Both the position numbers and the translations under genes were made by a program. Below, piece after piece: positions 1 to 6,716 of a stretch of DNA of 15,093 nt; positions within the stretch are counted from its first letter, which is position 1; each line of letters starts with the position of its first letter. Source of the stretch: Candidatus Auribacterota bacterium (GTDB lineage: Bacteria; Auribacterota; JAFGBW01); contig JAFGBW010000152.1 of NCBI GenBank assembly GCA_016932965.1, forward strand, positions 1 to 15,093, read 5' to 3'. The notes beneath the pieces were generated by a model that worked only from the letters and a program-made list of their open reading frames with translations, had not been told where the DNA came from and made no database searches.

Positions 1-286
1 ATTTTCTTTTTCTATCATTATTCAAGAGCGCCCCCGCGCGCATAATCATTTTCCAGATTGTATCTTTTTTCCTTCATCCGCAACTGATCCCTGAAAGAGA
101 CTGTTTATCTCGCTGTTCATGAATGCTGGACTCCTTCAGCGGATCAATGCCTATTGAAAAATTTCAGGAGCTTTTAAAATGAGTCATAGTGTATCAATGC
201 AAAATCCCTTCTTTTTTTTCTAGTGTTTGGGGTCTTATTAAGAATCCTAAAAAAGATTATGAAAATATATTTATGAAAAGGAAAAT
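1..286. other. Leader region upstream of the metal-uptake operon
   Basis: No gene of normal size is visible. The stretch begins with a GC-rich patch (about 26-41) in otherwise AT-rich DNA. It contains a direct repeat ATCAATGC at 143-150 and 193-200, exactly 50 bases apart. The 250-285 part carries near-repeats of TATGAAAA just before the first gene, whose start is preceded by an AAAAGG ribosome-binding site. I see no convincing Zur or Fur box and no clear -35/-10 pair. The promoter of the operon must be here or further upstream. Confidence 0.5.
179..223 (+). CDS. Possible 14-residue leader peptide
   Basis: A short reading frame of 14 codons ending in four consecutive Phe codons lies in the operon leader. 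Its ATG is preceded by a good Shine-Dalgarno sequence (CAGGAG at 165-170, eight bases of spacing), which is the only reason to list it. No alternative hairpins that would make a Phe-type attenuator are obvious, and a metal transporter would not be expected to have one. It may be chance. Confidence 0.15.
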   Translation: MSHSVSMQNPFFFF

Positions 287-1546
287 ATGAAAATAAAACT
301 GAATTTAAGTTTAAAATTATTGTTTATATTTTACTTGTGTTTCCCTGTTTCGGCTCAGGATGATGAGCTTAAAGCATTGCGTGAGGCAGCAGAAAATGAA
401 GCTATTCAAGAAACTGCCAATGAATCGGATAAACTTGAAGAAATGTCTTTTAAGTCCGGAGGATTATGTTTACAGGCATTAAATCCTGAAATCAGTGTAA
501 CCGGAGATTTAATTGGCACTTATTATTTTGGGGATGCATATGAAAATGATCATTATGACTGGAATTTTCGAGGATTAGGACTGCATTTTGAAACTTATCT
601 TGATCCTTATTCAAAATTTAAGGCAGCAGTTCCTGTAAGTTCAGAAGGAGCTGAACTTGGTGAAGCATACTTCACTCGTTATGGAATTTTAGGCGGTGGT
701 AATTTAACATTAGGAAAATTCAGACAACAGTTTGGTGTGATAAATAGATGGCACAAACATGGTTTAGACTTTTTTGATTTTCCTCTTCCTATTCGAATGA
801 TTTTTGGACCAGGCGGATTAAACCAAACAGGAATATCAATTGACTGGTTGAATTCATTTAGCAGCACATCCCAGGAAATCACCTTACAAATCACTGATGG
901 TGAAAATGGAATGATCCATAGTGGTAATTCAAAAAAACGTCCTGATTTTCTGTTGCATTATAAAAATTATCGGGATTTAACATCCAGCACCTATTTGGAA
1001 CTAGGCATTACTGGTTTAATGGCATGGAATGATGAATGGAATATTTTACGGGATTCTGTTCCATTAACAATAAATGAATCGTTTTCAACAAAAGTATATG
1101 GATTGGATTTTACAATATTATGGGAGCCTACAGATAGAATGCGTTATCGTAATTTTGAAATAAGAACTGAACTATATTTATGTCAGAAAGATATTCAGGC
1201 ATATGATGGATCTGGCGCTGATTCAATTAACGCATTGGGATGGTACATTTCATTAAACACAAAAATTTCACGTACTGTCGATATCGGTATGCATATTGAT
1301 TATTATAAACCTGATAATAAACCATATGCCGAACTTGAAGGTTATCCATATTATCCTCATGCTGTTTCAGCCGATGATGCTAATCGACTACTCACGGCTG
1401 TTTATCTTACCTGGTTTCAGAGTCCCTTTGTAAAATTTCGACTTGAATATGACCATGAAGAAGGATCCGGAATGGGAGAAACAGAAAATCGATTTATGTT
1501 CCAAACAGTATTTGCAGCAGGTCCGCATAAACATGAAAGATATTGA
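287..1546 (+). CDS. Outer-membrane beta-barrel porin of a metal-uptake operon
   Basis: The 419-residue product has a typical signal peptide (residues 1-23, cleavage likely after VSA). A short acidic, helix-prone segment follows (about 25-52, rich in Glu and Ala), then an all-beta region from about residue 68 to the end. Alternating hydrophobic and polar strands with many Tyr, Trp and Phe (for example GDLIGTYYFG, YLELGITGLMAW, FVKFRLEYDHE) indicate a barrel. The last predicted strand is followed by a His-containing end (GPHKHERY) with a terminal aromatic residue, as in outer-membrane proteins. A His-containing segment WHKHGLDFFDF lies near residues 153-163. It sits 18 bases before the ZnuA-like gene and is probably cotranscribed. 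I infer that it lets zinc or another metal through the outer membrane. There is no TonB box or plug domain, so it is porin-like rather than a TonB receptor. The exact family is not known to me. Confidence 0.75.
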   Translation: MKIKLNLSLKLLFIFYLCFPVSAQDDELKALREAAENEAIQETANESDKLEEMSFKSGGLCLQALNPEISVTGDLIGTYYFGDAYENDHYDWNFRGLGLHFETYLDPYSKFKAAVPVSSEGAELGEAYFTRYGILGGGNLTLGKFRQQFGVINRWHKHGLDFFDFPLPIRMIFGPGGLNQTGISIDWLNSFSSTSQEITLQITDGENGMIHSGNSKKRPDFLLHYKNYRDLTSSTYLELGITGLMAWNDEWNILRDSVPLTINESFSTKVYGLDFTILWEPTDRMRYRNFEIRTELYLCQKDIQAYDGSGADSINALGWYISLNTKISRTVDIGMHIDYYKPDNKPYAELEGYPYYPHAVSADDANRLLTAVYLTWFQSPFVKFRLEYDHEEGSGMGETENRFMFQTVFAAGPHKHERY

Positions 1547-1550
1547 TAAT

Positions 1551-1557
1551 TAGGAGG
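1551..1557 (+). promoter_or_regulatory. Strong Shine-Dalgarno before the znuA-like gene
   Basis: TAGGAGG lies seven bases before the ATG at 1565 and fixes that start. It is the strongest ribosome-binding site in the operon, consistent with high production of the periplasmic binding protein relative to the permeases. Confidence 0.7.
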
Positions 1558-1564
1558 ATCAATA

Positions 1565-2614
1565 ATGAAACATAAAAATAAATTATTTTTTTTAATCACC
1601 ATTTTTTCATTAATAAACATTAATCTGTATGCAAAAAATAACTTAAATGTCGTTGCAACACTTCCGGATTATGCATTTCTAGCCAAAGAAATAGGCGGGG
1701 ATAAAATATCAGTAAAAGCAATCGTTGAAGGGAATCAGGATGCACATTTTATCAGACCAAAACCATCATTTGTTAACATGGTTAGAAATGCTGATGTTTT
1801 AATATCAACAGGTCTTGATTTAGAGTTGTGGTTGCCGACTGTTGTTGATAAATCTGGAAATACGGATATTCGAAGCGGACAAACTGGTTATGTTTCAGCC
1901 TCACAAGGAGTTAATCTTTTAGAAAAGCCGGAAACAATGTCAAGATCTGAAGGCGGTGTCCATATCTATGGTAATCCTCATATGACATGTAGTCCGATAA
2001 ATATTAAAGTTGCGGCAAGAAACATAGCAGCAGGCTTAATAAAAAATGATCCGGAAAATAAAATTTATTATCAGACTAATCTGGAAAATTTACTGAATCA
2101 AATTGATGTGCGCCTTTTTGGTGAAGAGCTTGTTCAAATTCTTGGAGGACAAACACTTTGTCACCTGGCGGAAAAGGGAACTTTAATTTCCTTTTTAGAG
2201 GAAAAAGAATATCAGGGTAAACCTTTGATTGACTATCTGGGTGGATGGCTGAAAAAGATGTTGCCTCTTAAAGGAAAAGCAATCGTAACTTATCATAAAA
2301 ACTGGATTTATTTTGTAAAGCTTTTTGGCCTTGAAGAAGCCGGAACTGTTGAACCTAAGCCTGGTATTTCTCCTTCAGCCAAATATGTAACCTCTCTTGT
2401 TGAAATGATGAAATCAAAAAACATTAAAATTATTCTGGCGGCTAATTATTTTGACGAACAGAAAATTCGAACAGTAGCAGAGAGAGTAGGAGCAGAAGCT
2501 GTAATAGTACCTCTTTATATCAAAGGCGAGTTTGGAGTTGATGATTATTTTCAGCTTGTAGATTACTGGATCAATGGATTGTTAAAAGCTGCCGGTAATA
2601 AAGGAATAATTTAA
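1565..2614 (+). CDS. ZnuA/TroA-type periplasmic metal-binding protein
   Basis: The product is a 349-residue solute-binding protein (cluster A-I, ZnuA/TroA fold) for an ABC importer of Zn2+ or Mn2+. It has a signal peptide (about 1-23, LINLYA-type end). It then shows the family order: VVATLPDYAFLAKEIGG near 29-45, a first His in the NQDAHFIRPKPS motif (His61), a second motif IYGNPHMTCSP (His139, with His133 nearby), and a third His in VTYHKNW (His244) after the long connecting helix. It ends with a C-lobe containing VEPKPGISPSAKYV and ILAANYFDEQ, where Asp297 is a candidate fourth ligand. The His-rich loop of E. coli ZnuA is absent. The motif around His61 reads QDAH instead of the usual DPH. 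It is encoded one base before the first permease. Metal choice cannot be told from sequence alone; zinc is the best guess. Confidence 0.88.
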   Translation: MKHKNKLFFLITIFSLININLYAKNNLNVVATLPDYAFLAKEIGGDKISVKAIVEGNQDAHFIRPKPSFVNMVRNADVLISTGLDLELWLPTVVDKSGNTDIRSGQTGYVSASQGVNLLEKPETMSRSEGGVHIYGNPHMTCSPINIKVAARNIAAGLIKNDPENKIYYQTNLENLLNQIDVRLFGEELVQILGGQTLCHLAEKGTLISFLEEKEYQGKPLIDYLGGWLKKMLPLKGKAIVTYHKNWIYFVKLFGLEEAGTVEPKPGISPSAKYVTSLVEMMKSKNIKIILAANYFDEQKIRTVAERVGAEAVIVPLYIKGEFGVDDYFQLVDYWINGLLKAAGNKGII

Positions 2615-2615
2615 T

Positions 2616-3425
2616 ATGTCAGAAATATTAAAATTTTTTTTAGTTCAAATATCGCTTATAGCAGTGGTCTTAATATTGCATACTTACATTGGCTTACATA
2701 TTATTCGCAGAATGTTGATTTTTTCTGATCTTGTATTAGACCAGTTAGCTGCTTTTGGGGCATTAATCGGAATTGGAATCGGTATAAAATATGGAACTGT
2801 CAATTCTTATTTTATATCTTTGATAGCTGTCCTTTTTGGTTCTTTTTTACTTACAATGATAGCGCCTAAACGTAATATAATTCCCCGTGAAGCAGTTATT
2901 GGAATAATGTATGCCTTGAGTTTAGTTGCCTGTCTCCTTTTAGGTGATAAATTATCAGGTGGCGGAACATATGTAACCAAAACACTTTCCGGCTCTATGT
3001 TATGGGTAAATTGGCCGCTTGTTATTGTTACATTAAGTGTATATATCATATTGCTGATATTTCATTTTCAATTTCGCGAAAAATTTATAGGGCTCACTGA
3101 AAATACGGACAATATCAGCAGGGTCAGAATCTGGGAATTTTTATTTTTTGCATCACAAGGAATAATTACAGTTTTAATTGTTCCAATAGCCGGGGTGCTT
3201 TTAGCATATGCTTTTTTAATGATTCCTGCGGCTATAGCTCTGCTTTTTACCAGGAATTGGGTTCTTGGAGTATTATTAGGATGGACTGTTGGTTTTTTGT
3301 CTTGTCTAGGAGGTCTTTCGGCCTCCTATTTTTTTAATTTTCCATATGGCCCTTCATTAGTTTTAGCAATGGGAATAGCTTTTATAATTTCATTAATTAT
3401 TAAAGGGGTGAGGAATAAATCATGA
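2616..3425 (+). CDS. ABC-3 family metal permease, first copy
   Basis: This 269-residue integral membrane protein belongs to the ZnuB/MntB/TroC permease family (ABC-3), with about seven or eight hydrophobic segments. Family landmarks are FSDLVLDQLAAFGALIG (36-52), PREAVIGIMYAL (90-101), LSGSMLWVNW (124-133), WEFLFF (173-178) and the GVLLAYAFLMIPAA core (193-206), followed by the Pro-Gly segment FPYGPSLVLAMG. It would form the membrane channel that takes metal from the periplasmic binding protein. The start follows the preceding stop by one base, with AAAGGA a short distance upstream. Its stop overlaps the ATG of the next permease. It differs clearly from that second permease, so the pair probably forms a heterodimer rather than being a recent duplication. 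Confidence 0.9.
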   Translation: MSEILKFFLVQISLIAVVLILHTYIGLHIIRRMLIFSDLVLDQLAAFGALIGIGIGIKYGTVNSYFISLIAVLFGSFLLTMIAPKRNIIPREAVIGIMYALSLVACLLLGDKLSGGGTYVTKTLSGSMLWVNWPLVIVTLSVYIILLIFHFQFREKFIGLTENTDNISRVRIWEFLFFASQGIITVLIVPIAGVLLAYAFLMIPAAIALLFTRNWVLGVLLGWTVGFLSCLGGLSASYFFNFPYGPSLVLAMGIAFIISLIIKGVRNKS

Positions 3426-4264
3426 GCTATTTTATAGAGATGTTAGGCATGCCTTTTCTAGCATGTGTTCTTATGACATTTATACTGGGATATATTGGTA
3501 TACATGTTTTAAAAAGGGAAATAATATTTATTGATATAACATTAGCTCAAGTAGCAGCTTTGGGTGCTATTACGGCACATATATTTTTTCATGTTCATGG
3601 GGATTCAATACTATCATACTTATTTTCTATAAGTTTTACCCTAACAGTGGCTTTCTTTTTTGCATTAGTCAGGAAAAAGATTATTCAAATTCCTCTAGAA
3701 GCAGTCATAGGAATTTTTTATGCCCTAGCTGCGGCAGCAGCACTTTTTTTAATCGGGGTTACTACCGGAGCACACAGTCATGTTACTGAAATGCTGTCAG
3801 GCAGTATTCTCTGGGTGGGGAAAAAAGATATTTTATGGTGTTTAATGATTTTTTCAACAGTTGGTTTCTTTTTTTATCTTTTTCGTAAATCTTTTGATAA
3901 AATATCTGAAAATTATGAACATCTACAGGAATTAGGCATTAATGTTGTCATGTGGGATTTTATTTTTTACACCTTAGTTGGAATTGTAATAACACAATCA
4001 GTTAAAATTGGTGGAGTAGTGTTAGTTTTTGGTTTTCTTATTATTCCTGCTGCACTTTCTGCATTATATTCAAAAAATCAATTTTATCGCTTATTAATTA
4101 CCTGGATTACAGGAATATTTTCTTCATTTCTTGGGCTTTTATTTGCTGAACGTCTGGATTTTTCTGTCGGACCTTCTGTATGTCTGTTATTAGGCATTGT
4201 ATTAATAATCGGATCAATTTTATATAAAATATTTTTGAATAAATCAGAGTATAAAATGAGTTGA
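3422..4264 (+). CDS. ABC-3 family metal permease, second copy
   Basis: The 280-residue membrane protein belongs to the same ABC-3 family as its upstream neighbour. It has landmarks FIDITLAQVAALGAITAH (36-53), PLEAVIGIFYAL (91-102), HVTEMLSGSILWVGKKD (120-136), MWDFIFYTLVG (178-188) and GVVLVFGFLIIPAALSAL (198-215). Its AHSH segment (117-120) precedes the conserved LSGSILW, a position where zinc and manganese permeases often carry His. The ATG overlaps the TGA of the first permease (ATGA), indicating translational coupling and equal dosage. It is the better match to the classic ZnuB pattern of the two. No nucleotide-binding subunit follows it. Confidence 0.9.
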   Translation: MSYFIEMLGMPFLACVLMTFILGYIGIHVLKREIIFIDITLAQVAALGAITAHIFFHVHGDSILSYLFSISFTLTVAFFFALVRKKIIQIPLEAVIGIFYALAAAAALFLIGVTTGAHSHVTEMLSGSILWVGKKDILWCLMIFSTVGFFFYLFRKSFDKISENYEHLQELGINVVMWDFIFYTLVGIVITQSVKIGGVVLVFGFLIIPAALSALYSKNQFYRLLITWITGIFSSFLGLLFAERLDFSVGPSVCLLLGIVLIIGSILYKIFLNKSEYKMS

Positions 4265-4270
4265 TATAAG

Positions 4271-4281
4271 ACTGTCACAGT
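4271..4281. promoter_or_regulatory. Small dyad ACTGTCACAGT before the ferredoxin gene
   Basis: A perfect 5-bp inverted repeat around one central base lies in the 42-base gap between the second permease and the ferredoxin. It could be an operator or chance. Nothing else around it looks like a promoter. Confidence 0.2.
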
Positions 4282-4306
4282 ATATACCTCCAGAAGGTCA
4301 CTGAAA

Positions 4307-4630
4307 ATGTATAAGATAGATAGAAAAAAATGTGTGGGTTGCGGAGCGTGTGTTGATGTTTGCCCTGCCGGGGCAATATCAATCGTTGATGATAAAGCCG
4401 TAATTGATGCCGATAAATGTATGGATTGCGGTGAATGCATGCAAATTTGTCCCCAAGACGCAATTTATCCTGAGACACAATCAAGACAGAATTTCTCTCC
4501 CAATCAAAGGCAAATATTTCCTGGTTCTGGTTTTGGCATGGGAGGCGGCGGCAAAGGCTTTGGCCGGGGTATGGGAAGAGGTTTAGGAAGAGGTCCGCGT
4601 AACGGACGGGGCGGAGGCAGAGGGAGATAA
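4307..4630 (+). CDS. 2[4Fe-4S] ferredoxin with a Gly/Arg-rich tail
   Basis: This 107-residue protein begins with a bacterial dicluster ferredoxin domain. The first cluster motif has Cys9, 12, 16 and 20 (CVGCGACVDVCP) and the second has Cys38, 41, 44 and 48 (CMDCGECMQICP), each followed by a short AGAI or DAI turn. A linker rich in Gln, Asn and Pro (about 56-72) leads to a low-complexity tail (about 73-107) composed almost only of Gly, Arg, Met, Phe and Lys. The ferredoxin part should carry electrons in the cytoplasm of an anaerobe. The basic tail could bind nucleic acid, a partner protein or membrane lipid. Similar Gly/Arg/Met-rich tails occur in small proteins near Mrp/NifB-type genes of anaerobes, but no such genes are here. 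An AGAAGG site lies nine bases before the ATG. It probably belongs to the AT-rich upstream operon. Confidence 0.85.
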   Translation: MYKIDRKKCVGCGACVDVCPAGAISIVDDKAVIDADKCMDCGECMQICPQDAIYPETQSRQNFSPNQRQIFPGSGFGMGGGGKGFGRGMGRGLGRGPRNGRGGGRGR

Positions 4631-4991
4631 ATAGAATTTTGTCAGCTCTGATTAAAAACTTTTTATTTTTTTAAATTTAATTTAACCGTTACTGGGAAGC
4701 AGGGCAATGCTGGATACAAATCTTAAGCATGTAGAGAGTCGTAAAAAATGAGAAGTGATTACAACATAACGCGAATGTCATGATTTGCTGCGGCAGGATG
4801 AAGCCGATGTTCATACCCATACGGTATCGTGGAAAATTGAAGATGGAATTTCCCTATGTCCGGCTGGCAGATATGGATTTTGACATACCTGTTGCTTCTT
4901 TTATCAAAAATTTGCCGGGATATTTTTTTTCACGGGACAGCCATTTACTGTTTATTTCAAAAATGGATAACGCTCTTCCTTCTTCGATTGA
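4631..4991 (+). other. Degenerate stretch, possibly the upstream part of a decayed permease
   Basis: No intact gene is present. The first 50 bases are T-rich (ATTAAAAACTTTTTATTTTTTT) but lack a proper terminator stem. From about 4770 the sequence looks like broken coding DNA. One frame (4770-4859) reads coherently to GRYGF and stops. Continuing in a shifted frame gives FDIPVASFIKNLPGYFF up to 4991. Another frame reads WILTYLLLLLS at about 4873-4905, which resembles the WDFLFYLLFG segment of ABC-3 permeases after loss of one base. This supports, weakly, that the pseudogene at 4992 once extended upstream through here. Confidence 0.35.
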
Positions 4992-5363
4992 TTTCTGATC
5001 ATCCCGGCTGTATGCGCGATGCTTTTCACGAAAAATTTCGCGAAACGGCTTATCCTGGGCTGGGTCCTGGGATCCATAGGAAGTTTCATGGGCGTGTATT
5101 TGTCCGCCGCAAAGGATTTTCCGACCGGTGCTTCGGTCGTGTGTACTTTCGGCCTGATGACGATTGCAGCGGGAATAGTTAAGATGCTTTTTTTCCCGAC
5201 AGCAGAAATGAGGGCCAGGCTTTCGAAAATTTGCGGCAGATGCCCGGGACATCTGCTTCTTGTCAGATGTTTCGGAAAGGAAAAAACCGATACGGTGATC
5301 CATTTTTTCAGCCGGTTCTGCCCCTTTTGCAGAAGTTATCGGGACATGAAAAAGCAAATGTGA
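4992..5363 (+). pseudogene. Remnant of an ABC-3 metal permease (C-terminal part only)
   Basis: Immediately after an in-frame stop at 4989-4991 the frame reads FLIIPAVCAMLFTKNFAKRL, then LILGWVLGSIGSFMGVYLSAAKDFPTG and SVVCTFGLMTIAAGIVKMLFF. This is the canonical end of ZnuB/MntB-type permeases: the IIPA core, the penultimate membrane helix, the (D/E)xPTG(A/P) segment and the last helix. It is complete from the IIPA core onward, but the preceding 200 or so residues are missing or frameshifted. The frame continues about 45 residues past the normal family end as a Cys-rich tail, which probably represents read-through. It is higher in GC than the two intact permeases and matches the downstream DNA in composition. 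The remnant therefore looks like the genome's older importer rather than a duplicate of the new one. A weaker alternative is that the ATG at 5019 makes a small protein. Confidence 0.7.
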
Positions 5364-5415
5364 TTAAAAAAATTGAAGCCTCCTTCCTTAAGCACGCGTG
5401 AACCTTGAATGTTTA

Positions 5416-5469
5416 TGCATCAGCCAGCCGGAATCAGATTAAGCTTTGCTGCATCAGGGTGATGATGCA
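5416..5469. promoter_or_regulatory. TGCATCA repeats, candidate operator of the ZIP gene
   Basis: TGCATCA occurs at 5416-5422 and 5450-5456, and its exact reverse complement TGATGCA at 5463-5469, giving a 7-bp inverted repeat with a 6-base loop. The inverted repeat fills the gap between a possible -35 (TTGCTG, 5446-5451) and -10 (CATAAT, 5468-5473) with 16-bp spacing. A repressor bound there would block the promoter. I do not recognise the motif as a standard Zur, Fur, MntR or FNR site. Confidence 0.4.
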
Positions 5470-5473
5470 TAAT
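5446..5473 (+). promoter_or_regulatory. Candidate promoter of the ZIP transporter gene
   Basis: TTGCTG at 5446-5451 and CATAAT at 5468-5473 are separated by 16 bases and would start transcription near 5480, about 30 bases before the ATG at 5512. The -35 is only half consensus. The dyad between the two boxes makes it more interesting than its score. Confidence 0.35.
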
Positions 5474-5511
5474 GAAAAAGAAACGATCAAAATGATGTTT
5501 AGGACGGCTGT

Positions 5512-6324
5512 ATGCACCCCTTTATTCAGCATCTTCATCCCGTATTGCAGGCGTTAGGCGCCGGAATCTTCACCTGGTTATTCACAGCTCTGGGGGCGTC
5601 GGCTGTTTTCATGACAAAAGAAGCAAACCAGAAAGTACTCGATTCCATGCTTGGCTTTGCCGGCGGAGTCATGATCGCAGCCAGTTTCTGGTCGTTGCTG
5701 GAACCCGCCATTGCCATGTCAGGGCACGGAAACCTTCCCCGATGGATCCCCCCCTCCATCGGTTTTCTCGCCGGGGTGATCTTTCTGCGTTCGATCGACA
5801 AGGTTCTTCCGCATCTCCATCTTGGATTCCCCGTATCCGAAGCAGAAGGCATGAAAACGACCTGGAAACGAACCACGCTGCTGGTTCTGGCAATCACCCT
5901 TCACAATATCCCGGAAGGACTCGCCATTGGGGTTGCCTTTGGTGCGGTTTCAGCCGGTTTCCCGGAGGCCACCCTCACCGGGGCCTTATCCCTGGCTGCA
6001 GGGATAGGGATTCAGAATTTTCCTGAGGGCTTTGCCGTATCCGTACCGCTTCGCCGAGAAGGACTCTCAAGTTACAAAAGCTTTTGGTACGGCCAGCTTT
6101 CCGCGGTGGTTGAACCCGTTGCAGCTGTTCTCGGGGCCGCTCTGGTTGTGCGGGCAAAACCCCTGCTGCCTTACGCCATGGCCTTTGCCGCCGGGGCCAT
6201 GCTTTTTGTGGTTGTTGAAGAGGTGATCCCGGAATCCCAGAGGAACAATAACACGGACCTGGCAACCGGGGGAGCCATGCTCGGATTTTTAATCATGATG
6301 ATCCTGGATGTCGCGTTGGGTTAA
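5512..6324 (+). CDS. ZIP family (GufA/ZupT-like) metal transporter
   Basis: The 270-residue inner-membrane protein has about eight hydrophobic segments and the two signature helices that form the binuclear metal site of ZIP carriers: HNIPEGLAIGVAFG (residues 131-144) and IQNFPEGFAVSVPL (167-180). Further conserved acidic residues are Glu64 (SLLEPA), Glu201 (VVEPVAA) and Glu236/237 (VVEEVIPES). The sequence GFAGGVMIAASFWSLLEPA near 48-66 is typical of the GufA branch, which transports Zn2+ and other divalent metals into the cytoplasm. There is no long His-rich loop. The start is supported by AGGACGG a few bases upstream. It stands alone behind the TGCATCA promoter region, and its TAA overlaps the reverse-strand stop of the TauE-like gene. 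The subfamily is secure, the metal is not. Confidence 0.93.
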   Translation: MHPFIQHLHPVLQALGAGIFTWLFTALGASAVFMTKEANQKVLDSMLGFAGGVMIAASFWSLLEPAIAMSGHGNLPRWIPPSIGFLAGVIFLRSIDKVLPHLHLGFPVSEAEGMKTTWKRTTLLVLAITLHNIPEGLAIGVAFGAVSAGFPEATLTGALSLAAGIGIQNFPEGFAVSVPLRREGLSSYKSFWYGQLSAVVEPVAAVLGAALVVRAKPLLPYAMAFAAGAMLFVVVEEVIPESQRNNNTDLATGGAMLGFLIMMILDVALG

Positions 6325-6716
6325 ACCGGTTTTTTAATCATGAAAATGCTGTTGATCACCACATACAATCCGATTAAAACCAGGAAAATGCCAAAGGCCA
6401 GTTTCAAATAGGGTTCATTCACGCGGTTGGCCAGGCGGGATGAAATCCACGCAAAAACAAACAAAAAGAACGCGACGATGATGGCGGATCGAAAGTCAAC
6501 GTGTCCTTTTCTGTGATATTCAATCACAGCAGCCAGGCCGACCGGGGGGAGTAAAATGGCCAGGCTGGTTCCTATTGCCGAATGCTGGGAAAATCCCGCT
6601 AAATAAACCAGGGCGGGAACGATGATGATGCCGCCTCCTATGCCGAAAAAACCGGCTGACAATCCGGCAAAAATTCCAATCAATGCAAGCAGTAAAAATG
6701 AAGGATTGCCGTTCAT
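6321..6716 (-). CDS. TauE/SafE (DUF81) family membrane protein, half-size
   Basis: The 131-residue product has four hydrophobic helices. It carries the family signature at the N-terminus, FAGLSAGFFGIGGGIIIVPALVYLAG (16-41 in register), followed by the HSAIGTSLAILLPP segment typical of TauE/SafE proteins. Full-length members of about 250 residues contain two such repeats. This one has a single repeat and would need to dimerise. Relatives are implicated in export of sulfite, sulfoacetate or other organosulfur anions. Here the substrate is unknown. Its ATG overlaps the stop of the cstA-like gene (ATGA), so it is translated from the same message. Its own TAA at 6321-6323 shares bases with the stop of the convergent ZIP gene, leaving no room for a separate terminator between them. 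Confidence 0.88.
   Translation of the reverse strand: MNGNPSFLLLALIGIFAGLSAGFFGIGGGIIIVPALVYLAGFSQHSAIGTSLAILLPPVGLAAVIEYHRKGHVDFRSAIIVAFFLFVFAWISSRLANRVNEPYLKLAFGIFLVLIGLYVVINSIFMIKKPV

Noticed and set aside
4650-4680. T-rich run and TTAAATTTAA palindrome as a terminator
   Set aside because: There is no GC stem; AAAAACTTTTT cannot form a stable hairpin with a one-base loop.
4780-4998. A 72-codon forward frame as a separate small gene
   Set aside because: No ribosome-binding site and no family resemblance; it fits better as part of the decayed permease.
4854-5357. A 167-codon reverse-strand frame over the pseudogene region
   Set aside because: Its protein is Arg/Lys/Ser-rich without any recognisable domain, and the forward strand there shows clear permease homology, so it is an antisense shadow.
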